This document shows positions 22,412 through 30,670 of a stretch of 30,749 nt of DNA, piece by piece (position 1 is the stretch's first letter; every line of letters begins with the position of its first letter). The notes under the pieces are model-generated. The model saw only the letters and a list, made by a program, of their open reading frames with translations. It had not been told where the DNA came from and searched no databases. This stretch comes from an uncultured Atopobium sp. (GTDB lineage Bacteria; Actinomycetota; Coriobacteriia; Coriobacteriales; Atopobiaceae). The translations under genes and the position numbers were made by a program. Where the stretch lies: contig CALIAZ010000014.1 in NCBI GenBank assembly GCA_938045565.1, positions 1 to 30,749 of the forward strand, written 5' to 3'.

Positions 22412-23620
22412 TTACTGATATCGGAGCGATTCCACAGGATTGAGCTTTGAGGCTCGACGAGCAGGCCAGTAGCCAAAGATCAGTCCGATGCCAATGCAGA
22501 TTCCCGAGGTAATCATCACGATGTTCGGCGTGATAATAGGCGTGATGCCCGTACCAAGCGTAATCATGCTGCTAAACGAGCCTGCCAGTCCCCACGCTCC
22601 GGCGTAACCCAGGGCAATGCCAATCACGCCGCCCATGATGCAAATTAAAATGGACTCGCACAGGAACTGTTTAGTAATGTCGGATGCACGAGCTCCCAAG
22701 GCTTTACGCAGGCCAATCTCCCTAATGCGCTCTGTCACGTTGGTAAGCATCATGTTCATGATGCCAATACCACCAACCAAAAGCGAAATACTTGCCGTAG
22801 CGGTAACCAGAATCTGGAATGACATCAACGTTGCGTTCATCTGTTCAATGATGGACGAAAGCGTCATAACCGTCACGCGATCTTCAGCTTGCGCAGAAGG
22901 AATGTTAAACCAATCCAGTAACCAGGACTTTGTTTTATTCGCAAGCGCCTTCATGTCAACATTTTCGCGAGCGTACCCAAAGATCTGACTAATAGTTTTG
23001 GTACCCGTAAGACGCACGGAATACGTGGAGTACGGCATATAAGCTAGCAGCGTTTCTCCTTGACCACCAGCATTTGGACCACCGTTTGTCACGCCAACGA
23101 TGGTGTAACTGTCGTTATCAATACGAACAACCTGTCCAATAGATGCATCTGCACTACCAAAGAGTTTCTCGGCAGACTTTTTGTCGAGAAGAACGTTTCT
23201 TGACTTGTCATCTACATCGGACTTTGTGAAAAGTGAACCAACGGATGCCTTGAGACCCATGGCAGTAAAGTAATCAGGCGTGCAACCGATGATTCGCGCG
23301 TCAAACTGCTTCTCAGCTGAGCTGATGTGGGCCATTGTAGAGTCAATGCCGGTGACAAGCTCGTAACCAGGTACGCTGAGCTGCAACATTTCGAGATCTT
23401 GTTGTGTAACCTCGCGATCTGGCCACGCGTAAATCATGACCATACGTGACTGATTGAGACCCAATGAGCTAACCAGCGAATACTTGATGCCATCAATTAA
23501 TGCCGTCATAGTAATAACCGCGCTGATGCCAATAACAATACCCAGCACCGTCAGGAGGCTGCGGCCGCGGTTAGCGTTGAGAGCAGACAGAGTTTCTCGC
23601 AACAGATCCATCAATCTCAT
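22412..23620 (-). CDS. MacB-like ABC transporter permease (FtsX family)
   Basis: Inner-membrane subunit of a MacAB/LolCDE-type mechanotransmission ABC transporter. At 402 residues it has the family topology: one N-terminal helix (SLLTVLGIVIGISAVITMTA, about 20-40), a large extracytoplasmic MacB_PCD-like domain to about 270, then three C-terminal helices, including LLVGGIGIMNMMLTNVTERIREIGLRKALGA, where the coupling segment lies. It ends with WPARRASKLNPVESLRYQ, characteristic of MacB/FtsX. Its ATG overlaps the stop of the ATPase gene (ATGA), so the two are translationally coupled. It is third in the adaptor-ATPase-permease operon. In a Gram-positive-type cell it would export a peptide, lipid or antibiotic across the single membrane. 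No substrate gene is adjacent. Confidence 0.92.
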   Translation of the reverse strand: MRLMDLLRETLSALNANRGRSLLTVLGIVIGISAVITMTALIDGIKYSLVSSLGLNQSRMVMIYAWPDREVTQQDLEMLQLSVPGYELVTGIDSTMAHISSAEKQFDARIIGCTPDYFTAMGLKASVGSLFTKSDVDDKSRNVLLDKKSAEKLFGSADASIGQVVRIDNDSYTIVGVTNGGPNAGGQGETLLAYMPYSTYSVRLTGTKTISQIFGYARENVDMKALANKTKSWLLDWFNIPSAQAEDRVTVMTLSSIIEQMNATLMSFQILVTATASISLLVGGIGIMNMMLTNVTERIREIGLRKALGARASDITKQFLCESILICIMGGVIGIALGYAGAWGLAGSFSSMITLGTGITPIITPNIVMITSGICIGIGLIFGYWPARRASKLNPVESLRYQ

Positions 23621-24411
23621 AACGTGGCACCTCCTGTCGCGGTCTGTACGTCTACTGCAGTCTGCACACCCGTTGCAGCTTGCACGTCCGTTGAAGTCTG
23701 TGCAGTGTGATGCTTCACAAACTCTTTTTCCTGCTCGTCAGTAAGCAAGCGACCGTCACGAATATGCACCACTCGATCAGCCCACAGAGCAGTCTCAGGG
23801 TCGTGGGTAATTAGCACGATTGTCTTGCCGCGCTCCTGCATAGATTTAAACGTGTTAAGAACCATCTCGCTTGTCGCGGAATCAAGATTACCCGTTGGTT
23901 CATCGGCAAAAATAACCGCCGGGTCGTTAACAAGCGCACGAGCAATTGCAACACGCTGCACCTGACCACCGGAAAGCTCATTAGACTTATGCTCGTAGTA
24001 TTCCTCGGGCAGACCAACGGAGCGCAGCGCCTTCCAAGCACGCAGCTCTCGCTCTTTTGCGGGAATGTCTGAGTAGATAAGTGGCAGCGTAACGTTTCGC
24101 AGCACCGTAGTACGCGGCAGTAGGTTAAACGACTGGAAAACAAAACCCAGACGTGTGGCACGAATCTCTGCTAGATCATCATCAGAAAGATCCGCAACTT
24201 CAAGTCCTTCTAACTTGTACGAACCAGCAGTAGGTATATCTAGGCAGCCTAAGATGTTCATCAGGGTTGATTTGCCCGAGCCGGACGGACCCATAATGCA
24301 GAGAAACTCACCCTTCTCCACAGTTAGCGAAACACCTCGTAGAGCGTGCGTCAAACCCGCAGCTGTCTCATAAATGCGATGCAGCTTATGTACCTCAATT
24401 ACTTTGGACAT
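23617..24411 (-). CDS. MacB/LolD-like ABC transporter ATPase with C-terminal hexapeptide repeats
   Basis: ATP-binding subunit of the efflux system. Walker A is GPSGSGKST at 41-49, the Q-loop is FQSFNLLP, the signature is LSGGQVQRVAIARAL, Walker B is VIFADEPTGNLD and the H-loop is VLITHD. The core ends around residue 233. The last about 30 residues are unusual: a run of six-residue units of the pattern [TA]-[AST]-[TV]-[DG]-V-Q (STDVQ, ATGVQ, AVDVQ), encoded by 18-bp DNA repeats at 23642-23695. No such tail is needed for LolD-type ATPases. The start ATG is 9 bases after the adaptor gene stop, and the gene overlaps the permease by 4 bases, so all three are one operon. Confidence 0.94.
   Translation of the reverse strand: MSKVIEVHKLHRIYETAAGLTHALRGVSLTVEKGEFLCIMGPSGSGKSTLMNILGCLDIPTAGSYKLEGLEVADLSDDDLAEIRATRLGFVFQSFNLLPRTTVLRNVTLPLIYSDIPAKERELRAWKALRSVGLPEEYYEHKSNELSGGQVQRVAIARALVNDPAVIFADEPTGNLDSATSEMVLNTFKSMQERGKTIVLITHDPETALWADRVVHIRDGRLLTDEQEKEFVKHHTAQTSTDVQAATGVQTAVDVQTATGGATL
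23642..23701 (-). repeat. 18-bp tandem repeat (about 3.3 copies) within the ATPase gene
   Basis: Degenerate 18-base units start at 23642, 23660 and 23678 (each beginning GTCTG or GCTTG), with a partial fourth at 23696. They encode the repeated V-Q hexapeptides at the C-terminus. Third-position and other differences between copies suggest the repeat is not brand new. Confidence 0.75.
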
Positions 24412-24420
24412 ATGCGTCGC

Positions 24421-25818
24421 CTACTTGGAGTCTTTAGAGCCTGTCGAACCAGCTGTTGCGCCTTCTGGAGCATCCATATCCGCACCCTGAGACGGACCAC
24501 TGCCGCCGCCAATCATTACCTCAGTACCGTCCTCAATGCCAGCGCCCTCAATAACGGCCGTCGTGGAGCTTTGTGCTTTAACGGTTACTGGTACGCGCTT
24601 AACCTGTAGATGGCCTTTCTCGTCACGAGAAGCAACAACGTTAACGTAACTGCCATCACCGTCGTCCATGACGGCAACAAGAGGAACAGTCAAAACGTTG
24701 TCCATGTGCTGAATCATGATGTCCACGTTGGCAGTCATGCCTGGCTTGATGGACGCATCGGGACTACTAATGAGAAGATCAACGGTATAGGAAACAATAG
24801 AGCGACCAGGGCTATCATAGCTTGTACTAGCGTCAGCCCCGCTAGATGAAACAGCAGAAACATGAGTAACAACCGCGTCGCAATATAGGTCTCTCAAGGC
24901 AGTGAAAGTAACTTGCGCCTTCTGATCAGCAGCGATACGAGAAATATCTACCTCGTTAATCTGAACGTTTACTTTCATCTGAGAAAGATCTGCGATAGTA
25001 ATCAGAGGACTGTTGTTACCAGAGCCTGGTGCAGACGAACCAACAGAAGCACCGTTTACCGCGTTCATCACAATAACCGTGCCATCACAGGGCGCGGTGA
25101 CTACACGCTTATCTGCCTGTTCAACTGCGTCGTTATAGGCAGAACGAGCCTCCTCAAGTGCAATTTGAGCACTCTCAAGATTTGCTTCAGCCGCTTCAAC
25201 AGCCGCCGCACCGGACGCAGCATTTGCCTCCTGACCATTCTCTCCCACCTCGGAGACACCGTTGCGCGCGGAAACTAAAGCAGAGCGAGCTTTACTGACC
25301 TCGTTCTCGGCTGCTTTTACTTGCTGAGCGGCTTTGCGCACCGCTTTATCAAGCTCATCATTTTTAATGGTAAAAAGTTTATCGCCCTTTTTAACCGTTG
25401 AACCTTCTGTAACCTGCACGTCCTGTATGATTCCATTGACCTCAGGAGTTACCACCGTCGAGGAAATTGGCTTAATGGAACCTGAAGCTGATACGGAGTC
25501 AATAAATTCTCCACGCGTAATGAATGTGGTGCTTGTAACAGGAGCCTCAGCTTGATTATTATTTTGCGATAAACGCAGTATTACCAGTATTGCAACTAAC
25601 ACAACAATACCCAGTACAATGCCCACCTTTATAAATTTTTTTCTACGACGAATCTTGCGATGGCGCATAAGACTTTCATACGCCTCACGAGCTTCGGCAT
25701 CTTCTTCATCTTCAGTTGGAGCTATCACTCCTATACGAGAAATAACATCCGTTGTGCTATCAGAAGCAGATGATGTGTCAGACTCTTGTTGTTGGAACTT
25801 GCGATCAAGATGAAACAT
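24421..25818 (-). CDS. MacA-like efflux periplasmic/extracellular adaptor (HlyD family)
   Basis: Membrane-fusion adaptor of the MacAB-type system, 465 residues. It has an unusually long acidic and polar cytoplasmic N-terminus (about 1-60, with EDEEDAEAREAYE), then one membrane anchor (about 62-82, VGIVLGIVVLVAILVIL). Outside lie the first half of a lipoyl domain (SGSIKPISSTVVTPEVNG), an alpha-helical hairpin rich in A, E and Q (about 155-235), the second lipoyl half (VTAPCDGTVIVMNAVNG), and a beta-barrel region (VNVQINEVDISRI, KPGMTANVDIMI). The C-terminus is glycine-rich (GGGSGPSQG). It is first in the operon. The Shine-Dalgarno GGAGGAG overlaps a small hairpin (25825-25846). A possible promoter has TTTAAC and TATATA near 25905-25930. 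Export substrate unknown. Confidence 0.92.
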   Translation of the reverse strand: MFHLDRKFQQQESDTSSASDSTTDVISRIGVIAPTEDEEDAEAREAYESLMRHRKIRRRKKFIKVGIVLGIVVLVAILVILRLSQNNNQAEAPVTSTTFITRGEFIDSVSASGSIKPISSTVVTPEVNGIIQDVQVTEGSTVKKGDKLFTIKNDELDKAVRKAAQQVKAAENEVSKARSALVSARNGVSEVGENGQEANAASGAAAVEAAEANLESAQIALEEARSAYNDAVEQADKRVVTAPCDGTVIVMNAVNGASVGSSAPGSGNNSPLITIADLSQMKVNVQINEVDISRIAADQKAQVTFTALRDLYCDAVVTHVSAVSSSGADASTSYDSPGRSIVSYTVDLLISSPDASIKPGMTANVDIMIQHMDNVLTVPLVAVMDDGDGSYVNVVASRDEKGHLQVKRVPVTVKAQSSTTAVIEGAGIEDGTEVMIGGGSGPSQGADMDAPEGATAGSTGSKDSK

Positions 25819-25824
25819 AACTCC

Positions 25825-25846
25825 TCCGAACCTGCGTTTATTCGGA
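25825..25846 (-). promoter_or_regulatory. Hairpin overlapping the adaptor-gene ribosome binding site
   Basis: On the minus strand TCCGAA (25846-25841) pairs with TTCGGA (25830-25825) across 10 bases. The last GGA belongs to the Shine-Dalgarno GGAGGAG. When folded it could reduce translation of the adaptor. Upstream, GTACAGATGTAC (25939-25950) is a further dyad that could be an operator. Confidence 0.35.
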
Positions 25847-25970
25847 ATCTATTCAGCTTGTACACATCTTATATGAGAATATCTGACCAAAGTTTTACCT
25901 TATATAAATTTGCGGTAAACGGTAGTTAAACGACAAAAGTACAGATGTACATTCCTACGTATACGCATCC

Positions 25971-26417
25971 TTACTTGTTTACAATCCCCGTATAGAACTC
26001 TACGGCTCTGTTCATTTCCTCTACCGTTGGATGGCCTTTTCTTATTCCACCTAGTAATTTAAGAGGACCAAAGGTATCAAAGCCAAAGCATTTATACTCT
26101 CCTAAAATTTCTGCATGCTTTGCTTTTACAATACTCTTAATAGCATTCATATATATTTTATTTATATTTCCGCAGGTATAGATAAAAAATACTTTCTTGT
26201 TTAAAGGAAGATTTTTCTTAGCACACTGAAGAACCAATTTATGCATATTTCCGTAATAAATACCTGATGCAAAACCTATTACCTCATACTCAGATAAATC
26301 AAACACCTTAGTATTTGACACATCAATAAGCTCTACATCATATTCTTGTGCTATTGCATCAAGTAGCTTCTTTGTATTGCCATGATGCTTGGAATAATAC
26401 ACTATTGCTGCTTTCAA
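25971..26417 (-). CDS. Flavodoxin-domain protein
   Basis: Small FMN-binding electron carrier or flavodoxin-like protein of 148 residues. The phosphate-binding loop is YYSKHHGNTKKLLDAI (7-22), where the usual T/S-x-T-G-N is SKHHGN. It is followed by the strand EVIGFASGIYYGNMHK, which contributes the isoalloxazine loop, and FFIYTCGN. The C-terminal GFDTFGPLKLLGGIRKGHP is typical of flavodoxin family members in gut anaerobes. Its start is 53 bases after the isochorismatase-like gene on the same strand with no clear terminator, so the two may be cotranscribed. The electron donor and acceptor cannot be told from the sequence. Confidence 0.85.
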   Translation of the reverse strand: MKAAIVYYSKHHGNTKKLLDAIAQEYDVELIDVSNTKVFDLSEYEVIGFASGIYYGNMHKLVLQCAKKNLPLNKKVFFIYTCGNINKIYMNAIKSIVKAKHAEILGEYKCFGFDTFGPLKLLGGIRKGHPTVEEMNRAVEFYTGIVNK

Positions 26418-26470
26418 ATTTTTTCCTTAATCTTTGATAAACGCCCATGTCAACAGTTAAATTACAAAAT

Positions 26471-26923
26471 CTACTCAGAAATTACAGCAACTCCTGCATC
26501 ACGCAATTGTTGTTTTGTGTTTTCAAACTCTCGTTTATTCATTGACGCAACTGCACGCTCATTAACTGTTGCCTTAAAACCATTCTCTAAAGCACCAAGC
26601 GCAGTTTCCTTAACACAATGATTGCCATCAATGCCAATAATCTCAACTTCATCAACCTGCTCATCTTTAAGAGTCTGTAATAGTTGAGAATTTGAAAAAG
26701 CATTACCTACTCGTTTATCAAATACACGATCCGAAACAACTAAGAGTCCAGAACCAAACTTTTTCTTTTTTGAAGCACGTTCCCATGGCATCTTATGCAC
26801 AACATACATAACCTTCTCTGGTGCATAATGACTAATCCTGTCATTACATGCCTCAATAAGTCCTTTGGTATCGCGAAATCTCATAACATCAGTTTGTACA
26901 TCAACAACAAAGAGAGCTTTCAT
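26471..26923 (-). CDS. Isochorismatase-like cysteine hydrolase
   Basis: Cytoplasmic hydrolase of 150 residues in the isochorismatase/nicotinamidase superfamily. The probable D-K-C triad is D8 (ALFVVDVQTDV), K70 (DKRVGNAF) and C103 (IIGIDGNHCVKET). Length is short for nicotinamidase and fits the small uncharacterised group. The frame starts earlier (26944), but ATG 26923 sits right before the conserved VVDVQ strand and has an AAAGG upstream, so it is preferred. It is divergent from the peptidase E gene, with an inverted repeat between them, and is followed by the flavodoxin. Substrate unknown. A carbamoyl- or amide-type small molecule is possible. Confidence 0.85.
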   Translation of the reverse strand: MKALFVVDVQTDVMRFRDTKGLIEACNDRISHYAPEKVMYVVHKMPWERASKKKKFGSGLLVVSDRVFDKRVGNAFSNSQLLQTLKDEQVDEVEIIGIDGNHCVKETALGALENGFKATVNERAVASMNKREFENTKQQLRDAGVAVISE

Positions 26924-26950
26924 GGCGCCGCCTTTCCAAACCAACTGTCA

Positions 26951-26983
26951 TAGTCAATTTTGATGATACTATCTAATTGACTA
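26951..26983. promoter_or_regulatory. Perfect 9-bp inverted repeat in a divergent promoter
   Basis: TAGTCAATT (26951-26959) and AATTGACTA (26975-26983) with a 15-base spacer lie between the divergent isochorismatase-like and peptidase E genes. TTGACT within the right arm could be a -35 for the plus-strand gene. This looks like an operator for a dimeric regulator. Confidence 0.45.
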
Positions 26984-27031
26984 CTTTTTATCGAAGAATC
27001 TTACTCATGTAATATGCGGCAAAGGACTGCA

Positions 27032-27649
27032 ATGAAACTCTTTCTTACATCCTACTTAGCAGGTACAAAAGAACTTGTTCAGAACTTCCTCACCCAAAAT
27101 AATGTACAGAAAATCTTATTTATTCCTACGGCTGCAAATGTAGAAGAATACCGAGGCTATGTTGATGAGGGAATAGCAGCACTAAAAGAAAATGGCTATG
27201 ACGTAACCGTCCTTGACGTCGCAACAGCTCCACATAGTAAGAGTGTGCAAGTCATCAAAAACTCTGGATGCCTATGCATATCCGGTGGAAATACCTTCTA
27301 TCTTTTACAAGAACTAAAAAGAAACGGTCTTCTCGACCTTATTAAACAAAGGGTTCAAGACGGCATGCTCTATATTGGTGAATCTGCAGGAGCAATAATT
27401 GCTTGTCCAGATATCTCGTATAATCAAATCATGGACGACAAAGCGGTTGCTACGGAGCTCACAAACTACTCAGGTATGGGACTTGTAGACTATTATGTCC
27501 TCCCCCATAATGGCGAGTTTCCTTTTGTTGAAACAACTGCTCAAACAATCAAAGTTTATGGCGAGAAGATCAATTTAGTTCCATTAAATAACTCACAAGC
27601 TGTCGTTGTTGAAAATGAAGTCTCATCCACACTAACAGAGCCCTTATAA
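27032..27649 (+). CDS. Peptidase E-like serine hydrolase (family S51)
   Basis: Cytoplasmic serine peptidase-fold enzyme of 205 residues, related to alpha-aspartyl dipeptidase PepE and cyanophycinase. The nucleophile elbow is YIGESAGAIIA (Ser about residue 118), with ISGGNTFYLLQEL before it and a histidine in LPHNGEFPF after it. S51 enzymes remove N-terminal aspartate from dipeptides, but many bacterial homologues of this shorter kind have unproven substrates. ATG 27032 with AAAGGA 6 bases upstream is preferred to 27014. It is convergent with the DUF1648 gene, whose stop is only 15 bases away, so the transcripts probably overlap. Confidence 0.87.
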   Translation: MKLFLTSYLAGTKELVQNFLTQNNVQKILFIPTAANVEEYRGYVDEGIAALKENGYDVTVLDVATAPHSKSVQVIKNSGCLCISGGNTFYLLQELKRNGLLDLIKQRVQDGMLYIGESAGAIIACPDISYNQIMDDKAVATELTNYSGMGLVDYYVLPHNGEFPFVETTAQTIKVYGEKINLVPLNNSQAVVVENEVSSTLTEPL

Positions 27650-27664
27650 ATATCCCTTATATTC

Positions 27665-28786
27665 TTACCCCGCCAAATAAGAAACAAGTACAACAAAGAC
27701 TATAGGGAAAATAATAAGCCCCACAATAATTACCCAAACAGCTGGTCGTGCAAAGTTCATAGTCCATCCAACACCAAATCGTTTTGGCAAAAAGATGCTT
27801 GCATCTTCACGGTTAAAATAAAAGACGCCAAGTTTCCAATGTCTATCCTCATCTGATAGGTAGTTCTCGTTGTGATCTAACTTCCTAAATACTCGTGAAC
27901 CTGATTGACCATAGACAGCAGAAAGTATCAAAATACCAACGATGGTAAGCACAGCAAAAATTTCAGCGATAAATCCCACTTGTCCAAAACTAATACACCC
28001 TGCTAATGCAAGAATAAACAAAACACCAAGACTGCCACTTATAAGTAAGCCTATTATGAAGAGAAATATGCTCTGAGCACGAGCAAAAACTCCATATGAA
28101 AATGCAGAAGTAGCTGGCTCACTAGGATCAACCGCATGTTTTGAATGCACAATCATCCAATGAGAAAAGATAAAGCACGCCGCCATGAAGACTTCAAATG
28201 CAACAGGGAACCCAAGGGCACTACCAAACGTTTTTGGCGTATAGCTATCAACTGTTCCTGTGAAATCAGCGTGCATAGGCAACATATCAGGCATGCTCGG
28301 ATAAAGAACAAATCCCAAGCAAACTGTTCCCAAAATAATAGGAATATACATAAGGTTCCATCTTAAAGAAATCGGATTCGGGAAGTCTTTTTCGACAACA
28401 CTAGCAGTCATCTTATGTTGCTCGAAATCCCAACCTTCAGATTTCTTAAGGGCTACTACCTTAGAACGGGCGCGCAGCATTAACACAAAAGAGACAATTG
28501 CAGGAATCACTAGAGCACTATATAGAAGAGTTAAGCCAACTATAGTTTGATTATTTGTTAATAACTTCCCTGCTATCACAGAAGAAATGGTTGCTAGTAT
28601 TGTTATAAGAAGCATTTCTACAACATAGCGTTTTTTTAAAGAAATCATACGTGAATCTTTTTGAGCAGAAACTGGTACCGTCACAGCAAAACACTCGTTA
28701 TGTCGTGTTATATACGGAATGAAAGCAAGAAATAATCCAACTACAAACGTTATTATTGTCTGTGCACTAATTGAAATGATGTTCAT
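27665..28786 (-). CDS. DUF1648/DUF5808 polytopic membrane protein
   Basis: Integral membrane protein of 373 residues with about eight hydrophobic segments: near 10-27, 56-75, 80-104, 147-165, 193-212, 235-262, 268-291 and 349-371. DUF1648 is recognisable in LPMHADFTGTVDSYTPK (about 170-190). The C-terminal WKLGVFYFNREDASIF and PKRFGVGWTMNFARP are characteristic of the DUF5808 tail. It starts 15 bases after a GntR/YtrA-type regulator and clearly shares its operon, an arrangement common in Firmicutes and related anaerobes. The function is unknown. Family members may respond to envelope stress or immunity signals. The start has an AGGGGG a little farther upstream than usual. Confidence 0.85.
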   Translation of the reverse strand: MNIISISAQTIITFVVGLFLAFIPYITRHNECFAVTVPVSAQKDSRMISLKKRYVVEMLLITILATISSVIAGKLLTNNQTIVGLTLLYSALVIPAIVSFVLMLRARSKVVALKKSEGWDFEQHKMTASVVEKDFPNPISLRWNLMYIPIILGTVCLGFVLYPSMPDMLPMHADFTGTVDSYTPKTFGSALGFPVAFEVFMAACFIFSHWMIVHSKHAVDPSEPATSAFSYGVFARAQSIFLFIIGLLISGSLGVLFILALAGCISFGQVGFIAEIFAVLTIVGILILSAVYGQSGSRVFRKLDHNENYLSDEDRHWKLGVFYFNREDASIFLPKRFGVGWTMNFARPAVWVIIVGLIIFPIVFVVLVSYLAG

Positions 28787-28801
28787 TACCAGTGCGCCCC
28801 C

Positions 28802-29191
28802 TTAGACAAACGCATACTTAGCTTGTGTATGTGCAATCTCTAGAAATGACTCCTTAGTTCCCCCTTGAGCACGATGTTCTAAAGCGAGCTGTTGGAGCTT
28901 TTCTGCAAGTTCTTCTGAATTTATTGCAATACGCTCAGGCGGAGCAGTTTGCTTAAAATCTGCCACAATTGCGCCTGAACGTCCCCGCATAAAAAGATAT
29001 CCCTCATCTCTTAATACGGCATATGCCTTATTTACCGTATGAATATTTATGCCAAGGTCACTTGCAAGTGAGCGTACACTCGGGAGTCTATCTGCGGGAC
29101 ACAATTCACCCTGCCCAATGGCTGCAACAATTTGATTGCGAATCTGCTGGTAAACAGGCATTCGATCCATCTGATCAATGCGTATAATCAT
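28802..29191 (-). CDS. GntR-family transcriptional regulator, YtrA subfamily
   Basis: Short regulator of 129 residues. The N-terminal winged helix-turn-helix (about 8-75) has PVYQQIRNQIVAAIGQG, RLPSVRSLASDLGINIHTV and AYAVLRDEGYLFMRGRSG. It is followed by only about 50 residues of helix, the hallmark of YtrA-type GntR proteins, which lack a large ligand domain. It is cotranscribed with the DUF1648/DUF5808 membrane protein. A perfect dyad at 29260-29292 spans its own -35 and -10 boxes, strongly suggesting negative autoregulation. AAGAGG lies 5 bases before ATG 29191. The inducer is unknown; many YtrA-type operons respond to cell-wall stress. Confidence 0.92.
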   Translation of the reverse strand: MIIRIDQMDRMPVYQQIRNQIVAAIGQGELCPADRLPSVRSLASDLGINIHTVNKAYAVLRDEGYLFMRGRSGAIVADFKQTAPPERIAINSEELAEKLQQLALEHRAQGGTKESFLEIAHTQAKYAFV

Positions 29192-29257
29192 GCACGCCTC
29201 TTCCCCTTTATATTAATCGAGTAGAAATCTGCATGTCTTATCAAGTTAGCTTATTTT

Positions 29258-29292
29258 ATCATATTTGTTATAGAACAGATAGAACAAATATG
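29258..29292 (-). promoter_or_regulatory. Promoter and overlapping operator of the GntR operon
   Basis: On the minus strand TTGTTC (29287-29282), an 18-base spacer and TATGAT (29263-29258) form a good sigma-70-type promoter. CATATTTGTT (29260-29269) and AACAAATATG (29283-29292) form a perfect 10-bp inverted repeat with a 13-base spacer covering both boxes. A bound GntR dimer would block the promoter. Confidence 0.7.
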
Positions 29293-29317
29293 AAATAGCA
29301 CTAAACAACAAGTAAGA

Positions 29318-29345
29318 GTTCTTTAATGAGACTTCACTAAAGAAC
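29318..29345. promoter_or_regulatory. 8-bp inverted repeat upstream of the alpha/beta hydrolase
   Basis: GTTCTTTA (29318-29325) and TAAAGAAC (29338-29345) with a 12-base loop, in the 276-bp gap between the divergent GntR and hydrolase genes. It is about 130 bases upstream of the hydrolase. No gene is seen in this gap; a possible plus-strand promoter (TTGCAA, 18 bases, TAATAG) lies near 29384-29413. Confidence 0.35.
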
Positions 29346-29467
29346 ATCTATTTCATTATTTCCAAAAATGCTAAGCTCAGGATTGCAATCAATGCATCTA
29401 GTTATCTAATAGAGACTATTGATTCGGAATCATAAGCAATTAAAATAACCTAAAAAGGAGGAAAATA

Positions 29468-30670
29468 ATGAAGAAGAACGAAGTCATTTTAAAAAGACAG
29501 TCTACTCGGATATATTTTAAAAATGGTGATACGGATTTCTTCTTTAATTGGTTGTTAGGAATTGGTGAAGTTTTTGGCTTTTCTCACGGAGAACTTTACT
29601 TTCTTACTCAAAAGCTAGGAAAATCACCAAAACCTGATGACTGGAAAAATATCTTCTTATCACATGGAAACTATCTTAAACAAAAAGCAAGCAATTCAGA
29701 TTTAAGTGAACAAACAAAAGCTCAGTATTATCTAGCACAAACCTATTCCCTTCGTTCGGCAATCCAGTTTATAAATCCATTTTCTGATGAATACTTGTCT
29801 ACCGTTCACCAAATGGAGCAAGCGTTTTCTAACGCAATTCATTCGCTAGGTGCACCAATTGAAAAACTAACCATTACTTATCAAGATTCCTATTTGCCTG
29901 GTTACTATCTTCACACCGGCGATGATTATCCAACACTGATTATGATTGGCGGCGGTGATACTTATCGTGAAGACTTATTTTACTTTGCAGGATATCCTGG
30001 ATGGATACGAAAATATAATGTTCTAATGGTTGACCTTCCTGGTCAAGGGAGCAACCCTAGTAGAGAGCTAGTCTTTGATGTGGATGCCTCTACTCCAATT
30101 TCGCTATGCATAGACTGGTTGGAAAATAGAAATTCTAAGCTGAATTACCTAGCTATTTATGGTGTCAGTGGAGGAGGGTATTTTACTGCGCAAGCCGTTG
30201 AAAAAGATCCAAGAATTCATGCTTGGATTGCTAGTACACCCATTTACGACGTTGCAGAAGTGTTCAGAAAAGAATTTGGATCAAGCTTAAAAGCTCCCAG
30301 TTGGTTAATGAATACCATTTTAAAGTTAGCTGGAAATTTAAACGAATCTGCAAATTTAAACCTTAAAAAATATTCTTGGCAGTTTGGCACCTCTGATTTT
30401 AAAAGCGCTATCGATGAGGTGTTCGACCGTGCAAAGATTGTAGATTATCAAAAGATTCAATGTCCTTGCCTGTTTATTATGGGAGAAGGCGAAAGTGCTG
30501 AATTACAACACCAAACTAAGGTAATCTATGAAGCGCTTAGATTCAAAAACCCGCAAACGAAAATTCAAGTATTTGAAGCGGAAAGTGGTGCAGACGCTCA
30601 TTGTCAAGTTAACAATTTGAGACTTGCCCATAATGTCGTTTTTGATTGGTTGGACACTTTATTTAAATGA
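29468..30670 (+). CDS. Alpha/beta hydrolase, probably horizontally acquired
   Basis: Serine hydrolase of 400 residues. An N-terminal helical part of about 130 residues precedes an alpha/beta-hydrolase core. The oxyanion-loop region is LIMIGGGDTYRED (about 157-169), the nucleophile elbow is YGVSGGGYFTAQA (S234), and the catalytic histidine is probably in GADAHCQVNN (about residue 383). The overall plan recalls the dihydropseudooxynicotine-hydrolase/FrsA-like group; no signal peptide. The Shine-Dalgarno AAAAAGGAGG is unusually strong. The gene is more AT-rich than its neighbours, with Firmicutes-like codon use (AAA, GAA, TTA), and lacks the GGCGAGAA and CGAGAA words common elsewhere. Its stop codon directly adjoins a truncated ABC-ATPase frame. 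Transfer from a Firmicute (for example a streptococcus-like donor) is my inference. Confidence 0.82.
   Translation: MKKNEVILKRQSTRIYFKNGDTDFFFNWLLGIGEVFGFSHGELYFLTQKLGKSPKPDDWKNIFLSHGNYLKQKASNSDLSEQTKAQYYLAQTYSLRSAIQFINPFSDEYLSTVHQMEQAFSNAIHSLGAPIEKLTITYQDSYLPGYYLHTGDDYPTLIMIGGGDTYREDLFYFAGYPGWIRKYNVLMVDLPGQGSNPSRELVFDVDASTPISLCIDWLENRNSKLNYLAIYGVSGGGYFTAQAVEKDPRIHAWIASTPIYDVAEVFRKEFGSSLKAPSWLMNTILKLAGNLNESANLNLKKYSWQFGTSDFKSAIDEVFDRAKIVDYQKIQCPCLFIMGEGESAELQHQTKVIYEALRFKNPQTKIQVFEAESGADAHCQVNNLRLAHNVVFDWLDTLFK

Noticed and set aside
23642..23701. CRISPR-like array
   Set aside because: The 18-bp units are adjacent without spacers, are degenerate and encode protein; no cas genes are present.
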